64,000 bases of DNA from Flavobacterium sp. ASW18X (lineage in GTDB: Bacteria > Bacteroidota > Bacteroidia > Flavobacteriales > Flavobacteriaceae): NCBI RefSeq assembly GCF_005144745.1, contig NZ_SWKK01000003.1, forward strand, positions 124,001 through 188,000, given 5' to 3'. A program made the position numbers and the translations under genes. How positions within the stretch are numbered: the first letter of the stretch is position 1; each line of letters opens with the position of its first letter. Of this stretch, positions 51,176 to 59,158 are shown piece by piece. The notes beneath the pieces are model-generated. The model did no database searches, had not been told where the DNA came from, and saw nothing but the letters and a program-made list of their open reading frames with translations.

Positions 51176-51895
51176 ATGCTAGTAGAAGTCTGTGCAAATT
51201 CGCTTACCTCCGCTCAGAGAGCGATGAATGCAGGAGCAGATAGGATAGAGTTGTGTTCGGAATTAGGGGTAGGAGGTATTACACCATCTTTTGGCTTATT
51301 AAAATTGGTAAAGAAATCACTTCAAATACCAGTGCATGTACTTGTTCGTCCAAGAAGTGGTCATTTTACTTATAGTAAAGATGAGTTTAAGGTGTTGCTG
51401 GCGGATGTAGAGGTATGTTTGGAATACGGTGCAGATGCAATTGTGATAGGAGTGTTGTCGGCAGATGGTGCAATTGACGTTACTAGGATGAAGCAAATAA
51501 AAAAAATATGTGGTGCCAAATCTTTAGTTTTTCATAGAGCGTTTGATTGGGTTCCAAATCCCCAAAAAGCTTTAAAGGTTTTAGAGGATTTGGGGGTTTA
51601 TGCGGTGTTGACCTCTGGTCAACAAGTTAGCGCAGAAAAAGGCATACCAGTCTTGCAGGAGTGGCAGCAACAATCTAATGTCCAAATTATGGCGGGCGGG
51701 GGTATTACAGCAGCAAATGCTACACGTTTTAAAGCTGCAAACTTGGCTGCTATACATTTATCAGGAACAAGCTTTGAACAACAATTAGATATAAGGGGTA
51801 AAATTAGCATGAATTCCCTCAAACATTTAGTAGAAAGTCAGGTGTCGGTAACACAAAGCGGTGCTATACAATCGGTGATAAAGGCCGTTAAATAA
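51176..51895 (+). CDS. cutC: CutC family protein
   Basis: A 239-residue TIM-barrel protein of normal CutC length. VEVCANSLTSAQRAMNAGADRIELCSELGVGGITPS is the family N-terminus, followed by HVLVRPRSGHFTYS, the FHRAFDWV motif and VLTSGQ. The family was linked to copper homeostasis by genetics, but its biochemical activity is uncertain. It is divergent from the glycosylasparaginase gene. The metallophosphoesterase gene is 53 bases downstream with its own candidate -7 element. Confidence 0.92.
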   Translation: MLVEVCANSLTSAQRAMNAGADRIELCSELGVGGITPSFGLLKLVKKSLQIPVHVLVRPRSGHFTYSKDEFKVLLADVEVCLEYGADAIVIGVLSADGAIDVTRMKQIKKICGAKSLVFHRAFDWVPNPQKALKVLEDLGVYAVLTSGQQVSAEKGIPVLQEWQQQSNVQIMAGGGITAANATRFKAANLAAIHLSGTSFEQQLDIRGKISMNSLKHLVESQVSVTQSGAIQSVIKAVK

Positions 51896-51929
51896 TGTAT
51901 AAATGATAGAGCTAGCCTATATTAACCAA

Positions 51930-51937
51930 TATATTTG
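51930..51937 (+). promoter_or_regulatory. Candidate -7 element for the metallophosphoesterase gene
   Basis: TATATTTG matches TAnnTTTG and ends 11 bases before the ATG. No TTTG is found at -33. Confidence 0.4.
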
Positions 51938-51948
51938 TTAAAAAAGCT

Positions 51949-53175
51949 ATGACACGCTGGATTATATTTTCTATACTTTATTTGGTAATGGGGTTCTATG
52001 CATTGCAGGGTATCCGCACTGCCGCTAGACAGCCTTGGGTGCATTACACATTTATAGTAATATCCCTTTTGGTGTTAGGTAATTTTATCTATCAATTTTC
52101 AATAGCAGATTCTGGAAGGGTGCTAAGTAGGCCTAAGAGTTATGCATTCGGTTTTCTTTTAGCTATGCTATCTTTTCAATTAATTACCATCATTTTTTTG
52201 TTTGGGGAAGATGTATTTAGATTATTAGTAGGTACTTATAATAAGTGGTTTAACGCGAATAAAGCATTTACCATACCAGAAAGGAGAAGATTTTTAAGTC
52301 TATTAGGACTTGGTTTGGCTGCCTTACCATTTGGGGCCTTGTTGTATGGAATGTATAAGGGTAAATATAATTACAAGGTACTTTCTTATGATTTGGAGTT
52401 CGATGATTTGCCAGAAGCATTTCATAATTATCAAATCACTCAAATTTCGGATATACATAGCGGTAGTTTTGATAATTATGATAAAATTAAATACGGCATA
52501 GATTTAATAAATAAGCAACAAAGCGATGTTATTCTTTTTACTGGTGATATGGTAAATAACATGGCAACAGAAATGCTTCCTTGGAAAGATTTGTTTGGAA
52601 GTTTAGAGGCAAAAGACGGGAAATTTTCGGTTTTAGGGAACCACGATTATGGTGATTATGTGGAATGGGAGAGTAAGGCAGCTAAGGCAAAGAATTTAGA
52701 GGATTTAAAGGGGTTGCAAAAAGAAATGGGCTTTAATCTCTTACTCAATGAAGCCAATTATTTAGAAAAAGACGGCCAGCGTATTGCGCTAATTGGTGTG
52801 GAAAATTGGGGAGCTGGTGGTTTTATAAAAATGGGTGACTTGCAGAAGGCTGTAGCGGGTGTTCAAGAGAAAGATTTTAAAATAGTAATGAGTCATGACC
52901 CCTCTCACTGGGAGCAAGAAATAATACATGACGACCATCATTACCATTTAACATTAAGTGGGCATACCCATGGAATGCAATTTGGAATAGAAATTCCAGG
53001 TTGGTTTAAATGGAGTCCTGTAAAGTGGCGGTATAAGCATTGGGCTGGTATTTACGAAGAAATGGGGCAGTTTATAAATGTGAATAGAGGTTTTGGTTTT
53101 CTTGGTTATCCGGGAAGGGTAGGTATATGGCCAGAGATTACAGTTATTCGTTTAAAGAAGAAAGGTTTAACTTGA
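51949..53175 (+). CDS. Membrane-anchored metallophosphoesterase
   Basis: A 408-residue protein. Four hydrophobic segments fill the first 145 residues, and the catalytic domain follows. ITQISDIHSGSF carries the first D-x-H metal motif, FTGDMVNN the second, SVLGNHDYGDY the GNHD motif, MSHDP a histidine, and LSGHTHGMQFGIEIP the GHTH motif. The order is that of YkuE-like UDP-2,3-diacylglucosamine hydrolase or cyclic-nucleotide phosphodiesterase relatives. The active site faces whichever side follows the last helix, not resolved here. The substrate is unknown. Confidence 0.88.
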   Translation: MTRWIIFSILYLVMGFYALQGIRTAARQPWVHYTFIVISLLVLGNFIYQFSIADSGRVLSRPKSYAFGFLLAMLSFQLITIIFLFGEDVFRLLVGTYNKWFNANKAFTIPERRRFLSLLGLGLAALPFGALLYGMYKGKYNYKVLSYDLEFDDLPEAFHNYQITQISDIHSGSFDNYDKIKYGIDLINKQQSDVILFTGDMVNNMATEMLPWKDLFGSLEAKDGKFSVLGNHDYGDYVEWESKAAKAKNLEDLKGLQKEMGFNLLLNEANYLEKDGQRIALIGVENWGAGGFIKMGDLQKAVAGVQEKDFKIVMSHDPSHWEQEIIHDDHHYHLTLSGHTHGMQFGIEIPGWFKWSPVKWRYKHWAGIYEEMGQFINVNRGFGFLGYPGRVGIWPEITVIRLKKKGLT

Positions 53176-53264
53176 ATTTAACGGTGTTCAAGGCTCAGGG
53201 AGATGTACTTAATGTATTACTTTAACAATTTTTCTTACTTTTGATTACAACAAAATCATTTTCC

Positions 53265-53561
53265 ATGTCCAAATTTGGTGAACTTATAGATTTAAATGTA
53301 CCGGTTCTATTGGATTTTTATGCCGATTGGAATGAGCAGTCTACTTCTATGCATCCAGTGTTGAAGGATGTTGCTGCCGCCTTGGGTGATAAAGGTAAAG
53401 TGATTAAGATAGATGTTGAAAAGAATAAAGAACTTTCACAGGCACTTCGTATAAAGGGGTTGCCTACATTAATGATATACAAAAAAGGGGAAATGGTCTG
53501 GCGCCAAAGTGGTGAGCAAGATGCAAACACTCTGATAGGAATTCTTAACGAGTATATCTAA
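53265..53561 (+). CDS. Thioredoxin-fold protein lacking the CxxC active site
   Basis: The start is set at ATG 53265; an upstream TTG at 53241 lies inside a TACTTTTG sequence that resembles a -7 element. The 98-residue product has the thioredoxin plan: PVLLDFYADW, a KVIKIDVEKN strand, and KGLPTLMIYKKGE with the cis-proline. The WCGPC active site is replaced by WNEQS at residues 22-26, so both redox cysteines are gone and no other cysteine is present. It cannot act as a disulphide reductase in the usual way and may serve as a structural or chaperone-like protein. It is a single gene with no obvious operon partner. Confidence 0.85.
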   Translation: MSKFGELIDLNVPVLLDFYADWNEQSTSMHPVLKDVAAALGDKGKVIKIDVEKNKELSQALRIKGLPTLMIYKKGEMVWRQSGEQDANTLIGILNEYI

Positions 53562-53680
53562 TTTTCTAAACGTTTTAAAAGTTTTTCGCTTTTTTATGGT
53601 AGCTAGATAAACTATCGGTTTTTCTTATGCCCTTTTTAAGCCTACATAAATATATTTAGAGTAATGACTCCACTGCAGCA

Positions 53681-56600
53681 TTAATTTGCTACAGTGGTGC
53701 CATCTTCTAATATAAGCGTTGTGTCTACAGGTATGGTGTCTAGTGGCATAGAGTCCATCGGGGTGTCTAAGGTAGTGCTTGATGGCATCTGTGGCTCGCT
53801 GTCATCTATAAAATTATCAAACAGTCCAATATATTCCCTTAAAATCAACGACTCTTTTTCTGCAAACTCAGTATCATTGTTGTCTTGTGTAATGAAAACA
53901 ATTCGTTGATAGCTTTCTAGATTATTTAAGATATCTTCAATTTTCTCGTATTGCTGGTCTTGAGGAATGTTTGCTAGATATTCTAAACGTTCCTGATAAA
54001 TCTTTTTAAGTTTTTCAAAAGTAGCTCTAGCCTTTTGTTGCTCTCCAACTTTATAATACCCATCCATGAAGGGTTCTACAAATGCGTAAAAGCCAAAATA
54101 TTCTACGGGCATGTTGGTCATGGTAATATCAATAACCTCTCTGGCACGGTCTATCTTGTTTTCAGCTATAAGTTGTTCGGTTAGCTTGGCAAGATTACTT
54201 CTAAAAGAAAGCCCTTGAGATCTAGTCTGTGGATCATGATAAATATCCGAGCTGCCAGAATTGCCCCAATCCCACTTTTTAACAATGTTGTACATCAAAT
54301 CAGTATCTATTCGCCCTAATTCAAAAGAATTTGGATTTTCCGTTTTAATAGGAACCAATTTGTACACTAAGCCGTCTAATTGTAGATATTCTTTCATCCA
54401 AATATATTCAGAAGAATCAAAGCTTCCACCAGAAAAGTATATTGGGCGTTTCCAATCGTTGTTTGCAATAATATCTAACATAAGAATGCGGTTTTTAGGC
54501 AATGCACTCTTAGGAAGGTCTATATCTATATAATCAACTATTAGGGCAGAGTCTTTTTCTTTAACAAGACCACTTTCTATAACGTTCTTTTTGTTTACAG
54601 GTACTCTGATTTTATTTGTAGGATAATAAACAATATCTAAGTTGCTTTCTGAGAAACCTGTTAAATCTCTACCTTCTTTTTCTAAAAGATATCTAAATTT
54701 AGTTTGGGGTTTGTCACTGCCCACCCAATTCATAAAATCTTTAATGCTCCAACGATTTTCTGTAATCCCTTGATAATAAATTGCCTCTCTATTACCAAAA
54801 CTATATTTGTCATGCGTTAGTTGAGAAGGAATAGGGTCGCTTTCATAAGCTTTCCGCTTCATTTGGTCAATGTACCAATCTGTAGCAAATAAGCTAGTGT
54901 TTACTATACGGACATCCGTACGGTACTCCTCAATTTCTTGCGCATACCACAATGGAAAGGTGTCATTATCCCCGATAGTAAATAAAATTGCACCAGCATC
55001 TTCTTGGCAAGAGTCTAAGTACGCCTTTGCACTAGATCTGGCAGTGTACCTTCCACTACGGTCATGATCATCCCAGTTTTGATAGGCCATAAGTAATGGT
55101 ACAGCTGCTAAACATAGCAGGCTAACTAGTGGAGCTGTAATCTTAGGTTGTAGTAACTTTTTTAATTCATCATACAAGCCATATACACCAAAACCTATCC
55201 AAATGCAAAAAACAAAGAATGAGCCTACTAAGGAATAATCGCGCTCTCTAGGTTGAAAAATATATGGATTTGTATAAAACTGAATAGCCAATCCTGTAAA
55301 CAAAAAGAATACAAACAGTGCCCAGAAACTTTTAGGGTCTCTGCTGATTTGGAAAACCATACCTATAATTCCTAACAATAGAGGTAGAAAGAAATAGGTG
55401 TTTCTAGCCTTATTATCCAATACCTCGGAAGGTAAATTGTCTTGGCTTCCTAAACGGATACTATCTATAAAGCTAATTCCACTAAGCCACTGTCCATTGT
55501 CGTCATACCTGCCTTGCACATCATTTTGTCTACCGACAAAATTCCACATAAAATAGCGCATGTACATGTAGCTCCACTGAAATTCCAAAAGATACGTTAG
55601 GTTTTGTCCTAGAGTAGGTGGTTGTACGTCTATGTAATCTGCAAAACTATTTAGAAACTTAATGTATTGCTCGGTATCTATTTCTCCTTCCGCATCTAAT
55701 TGTTTAAATTGTTTTACGGCATCTCTAAGTTGAATGTCTGCAATGTATTCTGGCTTTATTTTAAAATCTAACCTGCCAAAATAGCGCATATAGTTTTCTG
55801 CATTTTGCTCGCTCCATAAACGCGGTAAGAATCCTATATGCTTTTTATTTGGACCAGGAATTGCATCCTTGTAGTGGTTTACAATAATGTATTTGCCAGA
55901 CTTTTCGTCCTTTTCATATTTAGGTTGGTCGTCTAATTCTTCCCCTGCTGCGGCATAAGCATTAGAATAATAAGAACCATAAAAAGGGCTTTCTGGACTT
56001 GGATATTGCTCTCTGTTATAGTATGCTAGTAAGGAACGTGCATCTTCTGGATTGTTCTCATTTACTACTGTTTTGGCATTGGCACGGATAGGAAGCATTA
56101 GCCAAGAAGAAAATCCTAAAATCAAAAACATAAAACAAAGAACAATTAAATTGCCTGTGTAATAATTGTTTTTACGGGTATAAGAAAGTCCAAAATAGAA
56201 TACCGCTATAAAAATGAGTCCCATTATTATGGTGCCAGAATTAAATGGTAGTCCTACCTGATTTACAAAGAAAATTTCGCTCCAGCCAAAAAGTTTTAAA
56301 ACGTAGGTTAAACTAAATTTATAAACCAACATTAAAATGGCAACCACAGCAATATTCGCAAGTAAAAAGTTCTTAATGGTGGTGTCTTTGTACTTTTTAA
56401 AATAATAAAGTAGGCCTATGGAGGGTATGGCTAAAAAGCCCATAAACTGTATTCCAAAAACTAGGCCAACTACAAAACATATTAGCAATAACCATTTGTT
56501 GCCACGTGGGTCATCTAAGCGGTCTGTCCATTTAAGCCCTAGCCATAACAACAATGCCATTATTAAACTAGCCATAGCATACACCTCAGTTTCTACAGCA

Positions 56601-57025
56601 TTAAACCAAAAACTATCAGAAAAAGTAAAAGCCAAGGCGCCTACAAATCCGCTACCAAAAATTGCAATTGCTTTATTATTGCTAATTACGGTCTTTTGGC
56701 TGCTCATTTTACGAGCCATATTGGTAATAATCCAGAAGGTAAATAATACAGCAAAGGCACTAGAGACCACAGAAACTAAATTTACCATTAAAGCAATTTT
56801 AGAATTGTCTCCAAAAGCAAACATAGAGAAGAAAGCTCCAATCATTTGTAATAAAGGAGCTCCTGGCGGGTGGCCAACTTGTAATTTAGCAGAGGTGGTT
56901 ATGTATTCTCCAGCATCCCAAAAACTACCCGTGGGTTCTACAGTTAAAACATAGGTTATTAAGGCAATAGAAAATGCGGTCCACCCAAAAATGGTGTTCC
57001 ACTTGTCAAAATTTTTTGCAAACAT
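53681..57025 (-). CDS. Large DUF2723 membrane protein (glycosyltransferase-like)
   Basis: An 1114-residue protein. The first part (about residues 10-320) has many membrane helices with the DUF2723 landmarks TVEPTGSFWDAGEYITTSAKLQVGHPPGAPL near residues 29-60 and FWFNAVETEVYAM near 145. Further helices lie near 550-660. The rest is a large soluble region with TIGDNDTFPLWYAQE and a helical C-terminus that looks TPR-like. The DAGEY segment resembles the acidic motif of GT-C transferases such as protein O-mannosyltransferases, so it probably uses a lipid-linked sugar at the periplasmic face (inference). It is a single gene opposite tRNA-Gln. Confidence 0.82.
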   Translation of the reverse strand: MFAKNFDKWNTIFGWTAFSIALITYVLTVEPTGSFWDAGEYITTSAKLQVGHPPGAPLLQMIGAFFSMFAFGDNSKIALMVNLVSVVSSAFAVLFTFWIITNMARKMSSQKTVISNNKAIAIFGSGFVGALAFTFSDSFWFNAVETEVYAMASLIMALLLWLGLKWTDRLDDPRGNKWLLLICFVVGLVFGIQFMGFLAIPSIGLLYYFKKYKDTTIKNFLLANIAVVAILMLVYKFSLTYVLKLFGWSEIFFVNQVGLPFNSGTIIMGLIFIAVFYFGLSYTRKNNYYTGNLIVLCFMFLILGFSSWLMLPIRANAKTVVNENNPEDARSLLAYYNREQYPSPESPFYGSYYSNAYAAAGEELDDQPKYEKDEKSGKYIIVNHYKDAIPGPNKKHIGFLPRLWSEQNAENYMRYFGRLDFKIKPEYIADIQLRDAVKQFKQLDAEGEIDTEQYIKFLNSFADYIDVQPPTLGQNLTYLLEFQWSYMYMRYFMWNFVGRQNDVQGRYDDNGQWLSGISFIDSIRLGSQDNLPSEVLDNKARNTYFFLPLLLGIIGMVFQISRDPKSFWALFVFFLFTGLAIQFYTNPYIFQPRERDYSLVGSFFVFCIWIGFGVYGLYDELKKLLQPKITAPLVSLLCLAAVPLLMAYQNWDDHDRSGRYTARSSAKAYLDSCQEDAGAILFTIGDNDTFPLWYAQEIEEYRTDVRIVNTSLFATDWYIDQMKRKAYESDPIPSQLTHDKYSFGNREAIYYQGITENRWSIKDFMNWVGSDKPQTKFRYLLEKEGRDLTGFSESNLDIVYYPTNKIRVPVNKKNVIESGLVKEKDSALIVDYIDIDLPKSALPKNRILMLDIIANNDWKRPIYFSGGSFDSSEYIWMKEYLQLDGLVYKLVPIKTENPNSFELGRIDTDLMYNIVKKWDWGNSGSSDIYHDPQTRSQGLSFRSNLAKLTEQLIAENKIDRAREVIDITMTNMPVEYFGFYAFVEPFMDGYYKVGEQQKARATFEKLKKIYQERLEYLANIPQDQQYEKIEDILNNLESYQRIVFITQDNNDTEFAEKESLILREYIGLFDNFIDDSEPQMPSSTTLDTPMDSMPLDTIPVDTTLILEDGTTVAN

Positions 57026-57146
57026 GTGGTGTGTTCTTTACCAATTGGGGCGAATTTACCAAATTAATAAAACATCTAACTGTATTTTTCTAAAAGCTTT
57101 AACAGGCTATTTCAGCAAGAATTAAAATTAATATTTAAAAAAAATG

Positions 57147-57177
57147 TTTGCTATCCTAAAAGTTTGTATTAAATTTG
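57147..57177 (+). promoter_or_regulatory. Promoter of tRNA-Gln
   Basis: TTTG (57147-57150), exactly 19 bases, then TAAATTTG (57170-57177): a complete match to the Bacteroidota promoter, 17 bases before the tRNA. Confidence 0.87.
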
Positions 57178-57194
57178 CACGCTCAAAATGGTAC

Positions 57195-57266
57195 TGGCCT
57201 ATGGTGTAATTGGCAACACTACTGATTTTGGTTCAGTCATTCTAGGTTCGAGTCCTAGTAGGCCAA
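57195..57266 (+). tRNA. tRNA-Gln (anticodon UUG)
   Basis: Acceptor TGGCCTA (57195-57201) pairs with TAGGCCA (57259-57265), with discriminator A. The anticodon arm ACTGA/TCAGT closes the loop TTTTGGT, giving TTG, which reads CAA. The T arm is CTAGGTTCGAGTCCTAG. The U1-A72 acceptor pair is typical of bacterial tRNA-Gln. Confidence 0.97.
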
Positions 57267-57270
57267 CAAG

Positions 57271-57304
57271 AAAATCCCGACCTTTGAGTTGGGATTTTGT
57301 TTTT
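57271..57304 (+). terminator. Intrinsic terminator after tRNA-Gln
   Basis: AAAATCCC (57271-57278) pairs with GGGATTTT (57291-57298), followed by a T-rich run. Confidence 0.85.
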
Positions 57305-57313
57305 ACGCCCCTT

Positions 57314-57343
57314 TTTGATTACTGTGGAATAATCGTATATTTG
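57314..57343 (+). promoter_or_regulatory. Promoter of rimP-nusA-infB
   Basis: TTTG (57314-57317), 18 bases, then TATATTTG (57336-57343). It fits the Bacteroidota consensus with a spacer one base short of ideal and lies about 65 bases before rimP. Confidence 0.78.
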
Positions 57344-57369
57344 CAGGGTTGAAAGGATAAAAAATACAT

Positions 57370-57397
57370 GAGGGGACTAAGGGTCCCCTCTTCTTTT
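57370..57397 (+). promoter_or_regulatory. Leader hairpin with T-rich tail upstream of rimP (attenuator candidate)
   Basis: GAGGGGAC (57370-57377) pairs perfectly with GTCCCCTC (57383-57390) around a five-base loop, followed by TTCTTTT. It lies between the promoter and the rimP ATG at 57409, where a GC-rich terminator-like hairpin could stop part of the transcription or act as a protein-binding leader. Confidence 0.6.
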
Positions 57398-57408
57398 ACT
57401 TGTAGATT

Positions 57409-57870
57409 ATGTTTAAGGAAAAAGTTAAAGGGTTGTTAGATAGTGCTTTGGAGCAAAGAAAGGACCTTTTCTTATTATCTTTAACTGTTGGTGCAAATAA
57501 CCACATTAGGGTGGTTTTGGATGGTGATGATGGGGTAAATCTTAAAGATTGCATGGATGTTAGTCGTGCTATTGAGCATAATTTGGACAGGGAAGAAGAA
57601 GATTTTTCTTTAGAAGTTACTTCTGCTGGCGCAACTGCACCCTTAACGTTGCCAAGGCAGTATACTAAGAATATTGGTCGTAGTTTAGAGATTAGACAAG
57701 GCGATTATAGAATAGAGGGAAAGCTGATAGCAGCAGACTCGGATACCATAACCTTAGCTTGGAAGGCTAGAGAGCCTAAACCGGTGGGTAAAGGAAAGCA
57801 TACCGTTCAGAAAGAAGAACAGTTTTCAATTTCTGAAATAGACGAAGCAAAAGTTGTTTTAAAATTTTAA
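57409..57870 (+). CDS. rimP: Ribosome maturation factor RimP
   Basis: A 153-residue protein with the two RimP domains. The N-terminal alpha-beta domain holds NNHIRVVLDGDDGVNLKDCMDVSRAIEHNLD and SLEVTSAGATAPL, in which the usual SPG is SAG. The C-terminal Sm-like domain starts near residue 85. It assists 30S subunit maturation. It is the first gene of the conserved rimP-nusA-infB operon, with nusA 12 bases downstream. Confidence 0.94.
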   Translation: MFKEKVKGLLDSALEQRKDLFLLSLTVGANNHIRVVLDGDDGVNLKDCMDVSRAIEHNLDREEEDFSLEVTSAGATAPLTLPRQYTKNIGRSLEIRQGDYRIEGKLIAADSDTITLAWKAREPKPVGKGKHTVQKEEQFSISEIDEAKVVLKF

Positions 57871-57882
57871 TTGTAGACCGCA

Positions 57883-59115
57883 ATGGAAAACATGGCGCTT
57901 ATTGAATCCTTTAGTGAATTTAAGGATGATAAGTTTATAGATAGGGTGACCCTTATGGCAATTTTGGAAGATGTATTCCGTAATGCCTTAAAGAAAAAAT
58001 TCGGTTCTGATGATAATTTTGATATCATTATAAACCCGGATAAGGGTGACTTGGAGATTTGGAGAAATCGTGTGGTTGTAGAAGACGATGAGGTAGAGGA
58101 TCCTAATGAAGAAATCTCCTTGACAGAGGCAAGAAAAATCGAGCCAGATTTTGAAGTGGGTGAGGATGTTTCTGAGGAAGTGAAGTTGATGGATTTGGGT
58201 AGAAGGGCTATTTTGGCATTGCGTCAAAATCTAATTTCAAAAATTCATGAGCATGATAATACCACCATCTATAAGCAGTTTAAAGATTTAGAAGGTGAGA
58301 TTTATACGGCAGAAGTGCACCATATTCGTCACAAAGCAATCATTTTGTTAGATGATGAAGGTAATGAGATTATTTTGCCTAAAGACAAACAAATACCTTC
58401 AGATTTCTTTAGAAAAGGAGATAACGTACGTGGTGTTATAGATAGTGTAGAGCTTAAGGGTAATAAACCAGCTATTATAATGTCTAGAACAGCACCTAAG
58501 TTTTTAGAGCAATTATTTTTTCAAGAGATACCAGAGGTTTTTGATGGTTTAATCACAATTAAAAAAGCGGTACGCATTCCTGGGGAAAAAGCTAAGGTAG
58601 CAGTTGATTCCTATGATGATAGGATTGACCCTGTGGGAGCTTGTGTGGGGATGAAGGGTTCTAGAATCCATGGCATTGTAAGAGAGTTAGGTAATGAGAA
58701 TATTGATGTAATCAATTGGACAAATAATACTCAACTTTTAGTAACAAGAGCTTTAAGCCCAGCAAGAGTTTCTTCTGTTAAATTAAATGAAGAAAAGAAA
58801 ACAGCTCAAGTTTACCTAAAGCCAGAAGAAGTTTCTAAGGCAATTGGTAGGGGAGGTCATAACATTAGGTTGGCGGGTCAACTTACAGGTTATGAGATAG
58901 ATGTTTTCCGTGAAGGAGTAGAGGAAGATGTAGAATTGACAGAGTTCTCTGATGAAATTGATACTTGGATTATAGAAGAATTCAAGAAAATTGGTCTAGA
59001 TACAGCGAGGAGTGTATTGGAGCAAGAAGTTGGCGATTTAGTAAAGCGTACAGATTTAGAAGAAGAGACTGTTGCAGAAGTGGTGCGTATACTAAGGGCT
59101 GAGTTTGAAGATTAA
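57883..59115 (+). CDS. nusA: Transcription termination/antitermination factor NusA
   Basis: A 410-residue protein. The N-terminal domain binds RNA polymerase. The S1 domain lies near residues 130-200 (GEIYTAEVHHIRHKAIIL), and two KH domains follow (DPVGACVGMKGSRIHGIVRELGNENIDVI and KAIGRGGHNIRLAGQLTGYEIDV). It ends after a short acidic region and lacks the two C-terminal AR repeats found in E. coli NusA (495 residues), as is usual outside proteobacteria. It modulates pausing and termination. It lies between rimP and infB with short gaps. Confidence 0.96.
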   Translation: MENMALIESFSEFKDDKFIDRVTLMAILEDVFRNALKKKFGSDDNFDIIINPDKGDLEIWRNRVVVEDDEVEDPNEEISLTEARKIEPDFEVGEDVSEEVKLMDLGRRAILALRQNLISKIHEHDNTTIYKQFKDLEGEIYTAEVHHIRHKAIILLDDEGNEIILPKDKQIPSDFFRKGDNVRGVIDSVELKGNKPAIIMSRTAPKFLEQLFFQEIPEVFDGLITIKKAVRIPGEKAKVAVDSYDDRIDPVGACVGMKGSRIHGIVRELGNENIDVINWTNNTQLLVTRALSPARVSSVKLNEEKKTAQVYLKPEEVSKAIGRGGHNIRLAGQLTGYEIDVFREGVEEDVELTEFSDEIDTWIIEEFKKIGLDTARSVLEQEVGDLVKRTDLEEETVAEVVRILRAEFED

Positions 59116-59158
59116 AGTATATATTAGCAGCTAATTTTAAGGGAGTATAAAGATTTTT

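Noticed and set aside
56418-56954. 178-codon plus-strand frame inside the DUF2723 gene
   Set aside because: It lies wholly antisense to conserved membrane helices and has no start signal or family resemblance.
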